Shown in pieces: positions 10,261-21,262 of a stretch of DNA of 64,000 bases. Position numbers and translations under genes: made by a program. Within the stretch, counting starts at the first letter, position 1. Each line of letters begins with the position of its first letter. Source of the stretch: Chiridota heheva. Taxonomy: Eukaryota; Echinodermata; Holothuroidea; Apodida; Chiridotidae. The notes beneath the pieces were generated by a model that ran no database searches, was not told the DNA's origin, and was given only the letters and a program-made list of their open reading frames with translations. The stretch is taken from contig JAIGNY010001695.1 of the NCBI GenBank assembly GCA_020152595.1, positions 87,001 through 151,000 of the forward strand, given 5' to 3'.

Positions 10261-13115
10261 ACTATTTAGGACAATATTTATATGACAAACTTTCTACCGA
10301 AGAGACAGAAATACACCATCATGAGGCAAACAAAAAAACCTTGGGCAGGTTTTTTCTTTTAAGAATGTCGTCATAAAACATAAGAAAAATCAAGACAAGT
10401 GCAAATGGAAGAGACTGGATGTGAAGTGAAAGCGAAAGGTCCTCACATCGCACGCAACCAACTATGTCGGATCGACAGCAAGCCAATGCCAAGTGAGAGG
10501 AAAGGCGGAATACCCGGAGAAAATCTGATGACGCCGGTGGGTATCGATCCTCCACACATGTGAAGACACAGTGGTGCACATCCAGATACCTGATGACCCT
10601 ATTGTTATCTCATACAAATGCCACGGTACCCCTTTCAATCTTGTCTCAAGGATGTGCTGATTTCATTTACAGGGTCTGGAAGTGAAAATACTTTATATCT
10701 TCATTTTCTAGATGGCTTGTAAAGAGATGGCATGGAAAATGTCACACTTTCTACCAAATAGGAAACACACTGCAAAAAAAACTGTCATACAGCGAAACAA
10801 AATTTCCTAAAAAAATATTCCATCATGAAATAAAAGAAGAATTTCATTAGGCAGAGGCAATCCAAAAACAGAATGTCCTAAAATACATGGAAAGCAAAGA
10901 TATACAAAAAAGAATAAAAAAAGCAAAATAATGGAAGAGGCTGGGTGTGAAAAAGACATGCAAAAGAAAAAAAAAAACCCATACACTTTACATTAATGGG
11001 AGTTTAATTAAACGTAATCTTATTAACTCTTATAAATGATACCCCTTTAGTCTTGTCTCAAGGATGTGCTAAATTTAATTTACAGGTTTCTAGAAATGAA
11101 AAACAAATACTTTACATCTTAATTTTCTAGAAGGCTTGTAACGAGATGACATGACAAATATCTATGTCAATCTTTCTACTAAAGAGACTGCAATACACTA
11201 CCATACAGCAAAGAAAGAATTGCCTACAATTTCTGGGTATGACAAAAAAAATACACCAGCAGGAGGCAAAATTCCTTGGGTAGAGGCAAATCCTTTTCAA
11301 AATTTCATAAAACACATGGGTATTAGAAAACTTAACAAAACACTGCAAAAGCAATATAAGGGAAGAAGCTGGATGCGAAATAAAAGTGAAAGAAGGAAAA
11401 AAAATGGCCTACACAATATTAACGGGCGTTTAAACAAACGAGCCTTATTCATTCTTATATATGATACACATTTAATCTTGTGTCAAGGGTTATACTGCAT
11501 TTCATTTACAGTGGCTAAGTCTAATCAAGACATACCTTACATATGAACTTTTAAAAGGCATGTGAAGAGATATCTTGACAGATTCTTGTCATTCTTTTAT
11601 CAAACAGAATGCAATAAACTATTATACAGCAAAGAAAGAATTGCCTACAATTTCTAGGAATGACCAAAAGAAATACACCAGCAGGAGGCAAAAGAAGACA
11701 AAATTACTTGGGTAGAGGAAATCCTTTTCATAAAACATCTGGGTATTAGAAAAACTTAAAGAAAGAACTGAAAAAGCAATATAATGGAAACGGCGGGATG
11801 TGAAATAAAAGTGAAAGAAAAAAAAGTAAAAACCATACACTATACATTAATGGAATTTTAAGCAAACTTGATCTTTTTAACTCTTATAAATGATACCCCT
11901 TTAATCTTGTCTCAAGGGTTATACTGCATTTTATTTACAGTATCTGAAAGTCAAATCAAAACATACTTTACATCTGCACTTTCAAGAAGGCTTGTTAAGA
12001 GATAACTTGACAAATTACTAATGCTGTCACGACATGGCTGTATTACGTATCGATTATAGTGGAGAAAAATATTACGATATATTGGTATGTTGCAATACTT
12101 TTCAAGAAAACTTGACTCACGACACAAAAAGTTTAACTTGACTTCTTTTATGGTGAATGTAAGAAAAAATAATTTGCATATCTAGCTGACAACACGATCG
12201 TGTGACTATTACGTTCGTCATGCATTAGTTTGGTAATTCAGCCAACATGACCATGAATCATCAAAGTGAGAGCCTGAGGCGCATGTTCTGGGCCAATTTT
12301 TTGTTCTTTTTGCCAACTTATATCAGAGCGTGCCAGTGTGGGATGACAGAGCACTAACTAATGTCTTTTTTTATGTTTCACTGTATTTTTGCACGTTTTT
12401 AATGGCTTAAACTTGACTTTTAATTAATTTTAATACCACAACATTAGAATTGCAACGTACGAAATAGCCTAGCCTAGTTGCGCGAAATTTTTAGTTGAGC
12501 ATTAGTTTTTGGTATCGCGATATGTCGCGAGAAGCATATTTCATGTCGTCGAAAAAGAGATATCGCGTTAATCGACATGTCATGACAGCACTGTTATTCT
12601 ATTTATCAAACAGCCTGAAATAAACTATCATACAGTAAAGAAAAAATTGCCTGAAATGTCTGGGTATGAAAAAAAATCTACAAAACAAAAATAAAGGAAG
12701 AGATTGGAGGTGTTAATAAAAGCGAAAGAAAAAGAAAGAAGCATACATTGTTCTTTAAGTTTGGTTAAAACAAACTCGATTAACCTTGGTAAATGTTAAC
12801 CCATTTAACCATCCTATATAGAGACTGAAACTGAAAGACACAAAGTATTTTACAATTAAGTTTATAGATAAGTTTTTAAGAGATGGTGTACAAAATTACT
12901 GTCATTCTTTGTACTACAACAGACAGTAGTGAACAATAAAAAAGCAATAAATGAAATGAAAAAAAAAGAAAGAAGGAATTACTTCGGTTAAGGCAATCTT
13001 TTCAAGAACTTTTAAAAACATCTGGGTACATTACAAGAACAAAATCTGAAAAAGCTAAATAATGGCAGAGGATGGATGTGAAATAAAAAGCGGCCAGAGA
13101 AATGGAAAGCAGACA
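10260..13115. repeat. degenerate 0.4-kb tandem repeat, about six copies
   Basis: Copies begin near 10283, 10738, 11159, 11580, 12592 and 12897 with 'GACAAA..T.TTTCTACC/CATTCTTT' and continue through 'CATACAGCAAAGAAAGAAT', 'CCTTGGGTAGAGGCAAATCC', 'GGAAGAGGCTGGATGTGAAA' and 'CTTGTCTCAAGG'. Regular spacing of about 420 bases is broken only by the insertion at 12018-12590. The first copy carries an unrelated 0.15-kb insert near 10425-10590 containing TTTTCTCCGGGTATTCCG on the minus strand, a phrase like that in some conserved SINE/LINE tails. Confidence 0.7.
12018..12590. mobile_element. TIR element inside the 0.4-kb tandem repeat
   Basis: TGCTGTCACGACATG near 12022 is mirrored at the right edge by CATGTCATGACAGCA (12575-12589). 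The flanking tandem-repeat sequence resumes on both sides (…GACAAATTACT / GTTATTCTATTTATCAAACA). AT-rich ends with ATCGATTATAG and TATCGCGATA phrases resemble hAT-like elements, but the class and target duplication are uncertain. Confidence 0.6.
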
Positions 13116-14206
13116 CTTTTCAGTGGAGTTAAAACAAGGTTGATTTGATCAACTCTTTCAAATGCTACCGCTAGCTTTAATCTAGTCTAAAATGGTTTGT
13201 CCCATGTGACCCTCCTCTATATGTGTTAGATATGCAAAAAATGAAAAAGAATAAACAGCATCTTAATTGAGTTATAACTAACAAACTTTATTTACAGAAG
13301 CAAATCGTATCCAAATATTCTTGCCCCGAAGGGTGTGCCCCATCAAACCGTCCATCACTCATGGATCATACACTTATAAACAACCCAAATTCCATGATTT
13401 TTTCATAAATTTTCATGACCGTTGCCCCTTCAACCCCCAACCACCCACCCCAACCCAGTTTGAATTTCCATGACTTTATTACCCTAAGTAGGAAAGAAAA
13501 CACTGCAAGAATTTTGAAATTCTAGCAATTTCACAACAATCTAGTAAATTTCACAACTCTCTAGTAAATTCCACAACTTTCCAGGGGCCATAATGCCCAT
13601 ATCTAGCTTACATTTCCATGTCCTACATCACTTAAAATCAATCATCAATAAACAAACAAAACCTTCACTATTAAATACCACCCTATTTGTACATTGTAAC
13701 TTCAAGCCAGACACATTCACCACAGGAGAATACTTTTTGTCCTTGTGTTAAATGTGACAGTCAGTGCAACTGCAGTGAAATTTGTTTACTATCAATGTCA
13801 GATTATGACTATGGAAAGTGAGGTGAAGTGTGTGGAAATCCCTGGTGTAATTGCTAATTGCTTGTGCTGGATTGTGGTTTCTGTTGTGAGCAATGTAGAC
13901 CCCACAGATTTGAGATTTTGTCAGGGCTTATGACACAAAATGTATTGTGAGGTTAAGACTTAATGTAGCTTACATTTCCATGTCCTCTGGAAATATAATG
14001 TGACATATTTAATATGCACTTATAATCCTGGGAAATGGTGTGTCTTGTTTAAATGTGCTTTAAGGGAGTCTCCATATGATGTCACTGATCACGGCAGAAA
14101 CTTAGTCATTATCTAAGACTTAATGAGCCCCAGGAGCAGGTATAACCCTGGGTTATAACTGTTCAATTGTGCTTTAAGAAAGTCTCCATATAATGACACT
14201 ATTCAG
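13116..14206. other. sequence around the gene's 3' end
   Basis: No coding region is supported. The phrase 'GTGCTTTAAG.(A/G)AGTCTCCATAT' occurs at about 14056 and 14170, and 'CTTACATTTCCATGTCCT' at about 13607 and 13970, indicating local duplications. Candidate poly(A) signals of the gene lie here. Confidence 0.4.
14008..14013 (-). terminator. possible poly(A) signal ATTAAA
   Basis: On the minus strand the hexamer ATTAAA lies about 535 bases past the stop codon, just beyond the 15-bp tandem array. A further AATAAA is at 13287-13292. Neither is supported by a clear GU-rich element, so the true cleavage site is unknown. Confidence 0.25.
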
Positions 14207-14522
14207 AGTTGTCTCACCCAGGGTTGTCTCACCCAGGGTTGTCTCACCCAGGGTTGTCTCACCCAGGGTTGTCTCACCCAGGGTTGTCTCACCCAGGGTT
14301 GTCTCACCCAGGGTTGTCTCACCCAGGGTTGTTTCACCCAGGGTTGTTTCACCCAGGGTTGTCTCACCCAGGGTTGTTTCACCCAGGGTTGTCTCACCCA
14401 GCTTTGTCTCACCCAGGTTTGTTTCACCCAGGGTTGTCTCACCCAGGTTTGTTTCACCCAGGGTTGTCTCACCCAGGGTTGTTTCATCCAGGGTTGTCTT
14501 ACCAAGGGTTGTCTTACCCAGG
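14207..14522. repeat. 15-bp minisatellite in the 3' UTR
   Basis: About 21 copies of GGGTTGTCTCACCCA. On the gene's strand each typical unit reads TGGGTGAGACAACCC, so the transcript would carry repeated GGGTGAGA, close to a 5' splice-site consensus. Some units have GGGTTGTTTCACCCA instead. Fifteen is divisible by three, so long frames such as (VVSPR)n stay open without being genes. Confidence 0.95.
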
Positions 14523-14546
14523 GGAGATTACAGGGTTGTATCTGTG

Positions 14547-14702
14547 TTACTGTTGTGTCAGAAGGATTGCACACCCATGTCTACTGCTACCTGCTCTCTG
14601 CTTCTGGCAACTGTAGCGTAAGACTAGCATCCATTTTCTCCAATTGCACCTCTTGTTTAATTCTTCAAAACAACCTTTTGCGTAGTTGATCTGCTGCGTG
14701 AC
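14547..14702 (-). CDS. VPS13D: VPS13D-like terminal exon with stop codon
   Basis: The acceptor is CTTGTTTTGCAG. VTQQINYAKGCFEELNKR continues the PH C-terminal helix of VPS13 proteins (…qQINYAK…E). The following 33 residues (WRKWMLVLRYSCQKQ ...) are unlike VPS13 tails I know and end at TAA (14547-14549). The stop lies 24 bases before the first copy of a 15-bp tandem repeat in the 3' UTR. A tail read from formerly untranslated sequence, or an unrecognised alternative final exon, is possible. Confidence 0.75.
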   Translation of the reverse strand, partial: VTQQINYAKGCFEELNKRCNWRKWMLVLRYSCQKQRAGSSRHGCAILLTQQ

Positions 14703-15059
14703 CTGCAAAACAAGACACAAGATAACAACATTACCGCACTGCATGCAAAACAGTACAATGGCAGTAAAATCAGGTATACTTCAGTTCTAAAGTGTTTAAA
14801 ATTACTTAAAAATTAAAAAGTTCTAAAATTCTTCACAGAGAAAAAATATGATATAAACCTGGAAGAATACTGAACATTGAAATAATGCAACCAAACTAAA
14901 ATAGTTTCATATTAAACAATGTTACAAGTAAAATGCATAATCAAGTACAATTCTAAAAAGTTGTGTTTTTAGTCTTGAACAAATCTTTGAAAATATTGAA
15001 TAAATTGTAACAACTGATACAAAATTCCTTTCATTTACAGTATAAGTTGGAAAATCAGT

Positions 15060-15440
15060 GCAATGGAGTTTCATAGTGCACTGTATGCACAACAGTGCAC
15101 TATGCACAACAGTGCACTATGCATAACAGTGCACTATGCATAAGAGTGCACTATGCACAACAGTGCACTATGCATAACAATGCACTATGTACAACAATGC
15201 ACTATGTATAACAGTGCACTATGCATAACAGTGCACTATGCATAACAGTGCACTATGCATAACAGTGCACTGTGCATAACAGTGCACTGTGCATAACAGT
15301 GCACTGTGCATAGCAGTACACTGTGCATAACAGTGCACTGTGTATAACTGTGCATAACAGTGCACTGTGCATAACAGTGCACTGTGCATAACAGTGCACT
15401 ATGCATAACAGTGCACTATGCATAATAGTGCACTATGCAT
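15060..15440. repeat. 17-bp minisatellite CAGTGCACTATGCATAA
   Basis: About 21 copies, with ACTATGCATAA units on the outside and ACTGTGCATAA units in the middle. The unit contains two palindromes, GTGCAC and ATGCAT. The array is in the last intron. Confidence 0.92.
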
Positions 15441-15980
15441 AACAATGCAAAGTTGATATATTTTTTTGAAAGATAATGGTTTCATCAGGCCTGTAGCAAG
15501 GAATTTCAAAGGGAGGGGGAAGGGAGGGGATAGCACACTGTATGCATAACAGTACACTATGCATAACAATGCAAAGTTGATATGTTTATTGAAAGATAAT
15601 GGTTTCATCAGGCCTGTAGTAAGGAATTTCAAAGGGAGGGGGGGGAAGGACACTGTATGCATAACAGTGCATTATGCATAACAATGCAAAGTTGATATGT
15701 TTATTGAAAGATAATGGTTTCACCAGGCCTGCAGCAAGAAATTTCAGGAAGGAGGGGGTTTGTTTTTTTATATAAAACGGCAATAAACTTTGAAATTTCA
15801 GGTGCTTATTGTTCTTTTAGATTTCCATAGGACACTTTCTCAACAAAAAGGGTTTCGTTTTTTGTACAAAAGGGCAACAAACTGAAATTGCAGGTGGTTC
15901 TTATTGTTTTAGATTTCCACAGGGCACTTTCTCAACAAAAGGGGGTTTCATTCGCTCAACCCCCCCCCCCCTCCTCAACC
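15432..15980. repeat. 115-bp triplication and 95-bp duplication
   Basis: 'GCATAACAATGCAAAGTTGA ... AAGATAATGGTTTCA.CAGGC' recurs at about 15436, 15551 and 15670, each ending in a G-rich run and leading back into a 17-bp unit. After 15780, 'TTAGATTTCCA.AGG.CACTT' and 'TCTCAACAAAA' recur twice about 95 bases apart. This looks like growth of the array together with its flank. Confidence 0.75.
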
Positions 15981-16170
15981 ATCACCGGCTATGGGCCTGG
16001 TTTCAGTAATTTTCAAATGCAAATGCACTAACACTGTTTTGAAAAAGAGGGTGTGACATCACTAGAATACATCAAACTTTCTACACCAGTTATTTCTTAC
16101 AAATTTGTTAAAACTTAAACACATGAATATCTCGTGAAGATAGTGAGTGAGGTTCTTCTCATCCTGTTTG

Positions 16171-16860
16171 GTCTTTAAGCTCTCTATACAAGATAGATAT
16201 TTGGACCACTTTTCCTGTGAATTTTATCTTTGCATATATGTGATAGAGGAATATTTCAGAAATAATGTGAGTGAAAAAATCCTATTGATATCATTTAGGA
16301 GTTATTCCGTTTCAAAGATTTCACCAGTGTCTTGAAAAGTGACCGGTGTTAAGCGTGATGTCACAATTGCAGATCCGAAATAATGTTGATGTATTTCTTT
16401 GGAAATTAATTGCCTTTTTCTAAATTATTGGAAACATTTCTCGTTTAATTATTGATAGGGTATGATATCAAGCACGTGTTTTGCCAATCAGCTCGTGAAC
16501 CTTACACTCTAAGTAAACAAAAACATTTTTTTGGTAGAAACCAATCATGACCGCTAATTATTTTTTTTGGGGGACTTTGCCCCCTGGTTATCCAAGGGAG
16601 TGTTGCCCCTGGAACCGCACCCTTGGGGCATAAAAATACACATACCTATTGCCAGGATCTGACATCACATTTTACACTGAGAGGTCACTTTTACAACACA
16701 CTCAAAATCTTTGAATGGCAATAATTCCTAAACGGAAAAAGATATCGATAAGATTTTGTTTCTGTAACTGTCCTCTATCATATATATGAAAATAAAAATT
16801 CACAGGGAATATTCCTTTAAAGCTCTCTTTCATGTACAAGATAGATCTTTTTACCACTTT
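16171..16860. mobile_element. degenerate TIR element, copy 3
   Basis: CTGTGAATTTTATCTTTGCA.. then TGATAGAGGA at the left is mirrored by ..TCCTCTATCATATATATGAA and AATTCACAG at the right. Outer phrases ACAAGATAGAT also recur on both sides. Inner phrases (ATATC.TTTAGGAGTTATT, CTCGTGAACCTTACACTCTA) match the 2-3.2 kb copies. No open frame remains. Confidence 0.6.
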
Positions 16861-17000
16861 AACAGAGTAAAATTTCTCAACTATGCTTTCTCTACAATTT
16901 TGTTCATTTTCTTACACCTTTATTGAAGATAAACATGCTCAACCAGTGAACTGGAGTTAATTCCCCCCCCTCCAAAAAAAAAAGAAGATATTTCACAAAC

Positions 17001-17137
17001 CTTTTTGGCAATCTTTTCACTATCACACACAACCCTTGGTTTTTCCCTGGAGGACACAGGAGACCCTACTGCATAAGAAAAGTCTGTGCCAAACTTTGTC
17101 AGCTCAATGAAAAACTTCCTCTCGTAGCCCATCTCGC
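17001..17137 (-). CDS. VPS13D: VPS13D-like exon: PH-like domain, second half
   Basis: The acceptor is TTTTTTGTGACAG and the donor AAG|GTTTGTG (weak at +4/+5). GC completes Gly; 45 codons follow, from EMGYERKFFIELTKFG to VVCDSEKIAKK, ending in phase 0. It supplies the last strands of the PH-like sheet and the start of its C-terminal helix, continued in the last exon. Confidence 0.85.
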
Positions 17138-17164
17138 CTGTCACAAAAAATAAAAATTGTTGAG

Positions 17165-17362
17165 TTGATGAAGAAATCAGGACAGACAGTGTATAAATGT
17201 TTAGGTTTGCTTACACACTACAAGTGCAGCGGCTCTGTGGTAAAGAGAGTCTGGTTCCAATCTGGTTCTGATATTGTGGAACCAAACACAGCCATAGTAA
17301 TGAGCTACATTCATTATATAAGCGGTGCAGTGGCACTGTGGTTAAGGAGTCATGCTCCTACG
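17165..17362 (+). mobile_element. two short tRNA-like SINE heads
   Basis: 'AGTGCAGCGGCTCTGTGGTA' (17222) and 'GCGGTGCAGTGGCACTGTGG' (17322) resemble the tRNA-derived head of the SINEs at 28.9 and 59.5 kb. Only about 50 bases of each are recognisable; the second abuts a LINE fragment. Confidence 0.4.
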
Positions 17363-19230
17363 TAAAGGGTCTAACGAGAATGGAGACGCCCCCACAGGCC
17401 CTGTCGGCGTCCACTTGATGTTTATGGTAGCACGCAAAGTTGTGAAGGAAATAATGGTCAGTGGTTTTCAAAAAGGTTTCTTGTAGGCAGAAGACGACCG
17501 GGTTGAAGGTGGTGGCCATAGGTCAATTTCTTCAGAATTGGCCTTGAGGCTCCTTATGTTCCATTGTATGATGTTGTGGGTGTTATTGTAATTGTTTATG
17601 TTGCATGCCATAAGGAAGCAGGGGGTTATCTAGAGAAAGATCTGTTGGCTTTTTTTTTTTTTTGATCTATCCCTGTTTCTTTGGGAGCGGTTGTTTTTGA
17701 AAGTTGGATGAGAAGTATGTTCGGTAACCGAACAATCCATGCTCTTTTCAGGTCATACGTGTGGGTTTGGATGGTGGGCTGTTTGTTGATTGGTTGTTTA
17801 TTGGTTTGTTGTTTAGTTTGTTGTTTTGATGATTGTTAGTCTGGTTGGCCTGAGTTTGATGGCATTAGAGGTGTTGAGGTAGGGGATGGCGGGGGTCTTA
17901 GAGAAGGAAGGAAGGTTGGGGAGAGAAGTGTTGGTGGAGGTGGTTTGGGTAATGGTGTGGTTGGGTTGTTGGCAATGATGATGGGCATAGGACTGGGTAA
18001 GAAGAGGCAGGTGAGGTCGGTTTGGGCATGTGTGTCAGTTTTAGTTGTGTTATGGGAGGGGGGCGGTATTGGTATAAGAAGAGACTGCGCTCGAGTAGGA
18101 AGGTTTGGTGTGGGGAAGCGAAGAATCGCTTCCTGGCCTCTGGGTAAGTGATGTTGGGATTAACGGTTTTCAGTTTGGTTATCTGCTTTTCCTGAAGCCA
18201 GGTGGGGCATTCTTTTGATAAAGAGGGATGGTTGGCTGGGTGAGCACCTTCGCAATTGAAGCAGAGTGGGGTGTTGGTGCAGGAGGCGCTGTCATGGTTC
18301 GGGGCTCCACAGTTGCTACAGCGCGCTTGCCTGCGGCAGGAGTTTTTTCTATGGCCATACCTCTGGTACTTATGACAATGGAGGGGGGTTGGCGATGTAA
18401 GAGGCGACTGGGATTCTCAGGTAGCCGGCAGTGATGTGGGAGGGGAGAGTTGGTGTGGCAAAAGTCAGGAAAATGGTATTTATTGGTGGGTGTTTCGGCA
18501 CCGTCTCTTTTGAGGATGAGACGATGGGCTTCAGTAACATGTTGGTTGGCAAGTTCCTCAATGAGGTCTTCATCGGTCAAGTAAGGTCTCTAGTTCTAAT
18601 GACGACTTTGCTGGAGTTCAGGAAAACGGTGGGGGGTGACTGTAACGTCAATACCAGTACTAAGTAGGGTTTTGGTGGTAAAGAGGGTGGTGGCTTGAGA
18701 GTCCTGGTGCAGTGCACCAGGAGATCACCGGATCTGAGGGTAGAATCCTTGGGGAGGGTACCGACAAGACCGTGGAGCGCCTTGTGTATGAGAAAAGGGG
18801 AAACTCTTTTGAAACTTTCTGGTTTATTGATGGCCTGTATCATTCAAATATTGGGGACTGGGGCTGTAGAATGGTCAATGGAGGAGGCAGGTGGGTCACG
18901 GAGAGGGGAGGGAAGGTCTTGGTCAAGGCAGAAGCGTTTCATCATGATGGAAAAACAAAACAAAAAACAAGGGCCGATAGACCCGAGGCAACTAAAAAAA
19001 ATATTTTGCGGAACTACTATAGGAGAACCACTGTACAGGTATCGATAAGGGCGTGAAAGTCTGGTCACAACGGAAGAAAAAAACCCAAAAAACGGTCTCA
19101 CCGAAAGCAGATACTCCCCAACATAGAGAGAATCCCGGAAAATGAAGATACAAAACCAAATTTAGGTGGTAAAGTGCAAGGTAAAGTGTATCGGAATGAA
19201 ACGTTGAGAGAAAAGAATAGAGGTCATGTT
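17360..19230 (-). mobile_element. I-like non-LTR retrotransposon, 5' part (ORF1 and start of endonuclease)
   Basis: Read on the minus strand with frameshifts, ORF1 shows FLIHKALHGLVGTLPKDSTL followed by RSGDLLVHC, then LTDEDLIEELANQHVTEAHR, and zinc knuckles (CSNCGAPNHDSASC, then CFNCEGAHPANHPSLSKECP with WLQEKQI after it). This is the usual gag-like ORF1 of I/Jockey-type LINEs. ORF2 begins NIIQWNIRSLKANSEEIDL and LCLQETFLKT, the first motifs of an AP-type endonuclease, and stops at GGVSILVRP near 17363. It is a broken copy of probably the same family as those at 24.8 and 54.6 kb, which lack this part. It has several frameshifts and stops and is not active. Confidence 0.85.
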
Positions 19231-19250
19231 GCTCTCAACACGTCGCACTG

Positions 19251-19600
19251 AGGTTTATATAGCCTCTGCATAGCAATAAAGTTTAAAGCGGTTAGGCTTA
19301 TGTAGCCTATACATAGTAACATAGTATAAAGCAGTTAGGCTTATGCATCCTCTACATAGTAATAGAGTTAAGCAGTTAGGCTTACATATCCTCTACATAG
19401 TAATAGAGCTAAGTAATTAGGCTTATGTATCTACATAGTAATAAAGTTAAGCAGTTAGGTTTATGTATCCTCTACATAGCAAAAGAGTTAAGCAGTTAAG
19501 CTTACGTAGCCCCTACATATTAATAGAGATAAGCAGTTAGGTTTATGTATCCTCTACATAGTAAAAGAGTTAAGCAGGTAGGCTTACGCAGCCTCTATAT
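19251..19600. repeat. 42-bp tandem repeat, about 8 copies
   Basis: Copies of 'GCAGTTAGGCTTATGTATCC TCTACATAGTAATAGAGTTAA' (split here at 20 bases) with point differences. The array lies between a LINE fragment and the acceptor-distal side of the 19.6-kb exon. Confidence 0.88.
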
Positions 19601-19638
19601 TCATTTTTGGGGGGAAATAGGCGTTGAAATCCACATAC

Positions 19639-19793
19639 CTATTAAATGCTTGGCCATAATAAGCTCTGAATGTTGGACCTGTAACACTGGTTCCTTGGGG
19701 TTGTCAAATGGTAAGAAGTATGTACATTCACTGGTTATAAGAACATACAGACCATCAGAGGACGTATTCCGCACAGTTTCCAGGACAAAGAAT
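19639..19793 (-). CDS. VPS13D: VPS13D-like exon: PH-like domain, first half
   Basis: The acceptor is CTCTTTTTCCTCAG and the donor ATAG|GTATGTGG. A completes Arg; 51 codons follow (FFVLETVRNTSSDGLYVLIT ... HSELIMAKHLI) plus G. The alternating hydrophobic strands, 'LYVLITSECTYFL' and a 'v.fseL..a..' strand are the beta-sheet of the C-terminal PH-like domain, which in VPS13 proteins helps target organelles. Confidence 0.88.
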
Positions 19794-19951
19794 CTGAGGA
19801 AAAAGAGAGAGAGAGAATGAGACAAAGTTACAAAAAGAAAAGCAAAACAGAAACGTTCTGTAATTATACAGCTCTTTCCAAGGCAACACCTCCCTAAAAA
19901 TCCAAGTACACTCCCAGGTGAGTCTCCAACCAGTGCTCTATAACTGCTTAA

Positions 19952-21030
19952 TTAGCCCTTCCTCTACCACGCGGCGATAGTATTGCCGTTTTCAAACCAC
20001 TTTTTTCTAAAAATAAAATCGGGACTTCACCACAGTCCTATAAGAGTAATCTTGGTATCATTTTAAAGTACTCGGATATTTCTTTCACAAAATGAAACTT
20101 TTTCATAGGGGTCATATTACATAATTTATAGAAAAATTACATCGAAAAAGGGTTAAACTCAATAATTGCTAAAAAATTTACATTTTTTTTAATTTTTCTC
20201 TTTTACATCTTACGATAATTTCAAGATCACATTTTTGCTTCAAAATCAAACATGCAAGTCCTAAGACATGATAGTATTGGTTTCTGGTATAAATTTTATA
20301 ATCCTTACTTCCACTCTTTTATTCAGGAGAAATTTCTTCAAAATTTCATGAATTTCTGACATTTTGGACCCGTTTTTTCCAAAAAATCGCGTAACCCAAA
20401 CCGTACATCACACATGCTTTATTGAACTGCCGTTCAAAAGCGCTTGAAATTTCCTTTCATTTGATATATAAATAAAGGCATACCCCCCTCTATTTAGAAC
20501 CTATCCTACAACAATAAAATTACACCTATCCAATTTGAACGACTACGTGGTGCAGAGGAAATGTACGCGACTAGCGTGCGAGCGCTCCGGGTTCGAGTCT
20601 CGCCGTGACCACTGCGTAATTATTTTTCTGCTGCAGCTTTCAGGGGACGTTTGACTTTTATCATTTTTGATGTGTTTTCATCTTTCCTTTCTTTCTAAAA
20701 ATTATAGATTAGTATCATTAAAAAGGAAATTTCAAAAAGAATCTAAATATGTCACACAAATCTCTGTCTTCAATACTGACAAGAAGTTATACTTCTGCAA
20801 AGATTGACCATTTGTTGACCAAATTTAGCCAAAACTTTCTTAATTTGCATAATTTTGTCCAATATTTCCTAAATTGGTTTTAATTACTCAAAAGATAAAT
20901 ATCTTAGCATCTATTCCAACCAAACTTGTAACGAAAGAAAATGAAAGGAAAGTTGTCAAAAATGCATATGAAAAAAAAGTTACGAAAATTGGGGTCGCTA
21001 TTTTTAAAGCCCTGGTAGAGTAAGGGTTAA
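19952..21030. mobile_element. piggyBac-like non-autonomous element (1.07 kb) carrying a tRNA-like segment
   Basis: The element starts CCCTTCCTCTACCA after TTAG (19952-19955; TTAA with one change) and ends TGGTAGAGTAAGGG before TTAA (21027-21030). The ends match the MITE at 2339-2447, as does the inner GCGGCGATA.TATTGCCG hairpin-like start. There is no transposase. The middle contains a 70-base tRNA-like sequence. It sits in an intron of the VPS13D-like gene. Confidence 0.75.
20541..20611 (+). tRNA. tRNA-like sequence (likely pseudogene or SINE-type Pol III promoter)
   Basis: An exact A box (TGGTGCAGAGG, 20548-20558) and a one-mismatch B box (GGTTCGAGTCT, 20590-20600) are 31 bases apart in a 70-base unit. 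The T arm pairs (CGGG with CTCG, one wobble) and the D stem can pair, but the acceptor stem GACTACG/CGTGACC has three mismatches of seven. Anticodon reading is uncertain (AGC is possible). A degenerate tRNA or tRNA-derived promoter is more likely than a working tRNA gene. Confidence 0.5.
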
Positions 21031-21262
21031 ACATCTTGGTGTAATAATGCTCACGCGAGTTACTTGCTAAACCTAAAGTGCTTACAGCGAGCAAAAGTAC
21101 AAGCAAAAAACCTTGGATAATAGAAGATAGAAACCAACACCCAAAGGAATTACTCGTATGCCACCTGGTGGCAAAGTCTTTATTAATTTTATAATCAGGA
21201 TAACTCTTAATAATTGCACAATACAGCACAACCTTTCTTTGATATCAGAATAAAGCCAATAC

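Noticed and set aside
10319-10579. 86-codon minus-strand frame ending near CVFTCVEDRYPP
   Set aside because: It overlaps a short insert with a SINE/LINE-tail-like phrase in a tandem repeat; no domain.
14193-14621. Plus- and minus-strand frames of 120-140 codons reading VVSPR or WVRQP repeats
   Set aside because: They are a by-product of the 15-bp array in the 3' UTR of the VPS13D-like gene.
16560-16640. Possible exon reading 'FGGLCPLVIQGSVAPGTAPL' on the plus strand
   Set aside because: This is the kind of text produced by G/C-rich repeat ends; no splice pair or conservation is visible, and it lies within a TIR element.
20541-20611. Functional tRNA gene
   Set aside because: The acceptor stem has three mismatches and the anticodon arm does not fold cleanly; kept only as a tRNA-like sequence inside a transposon.
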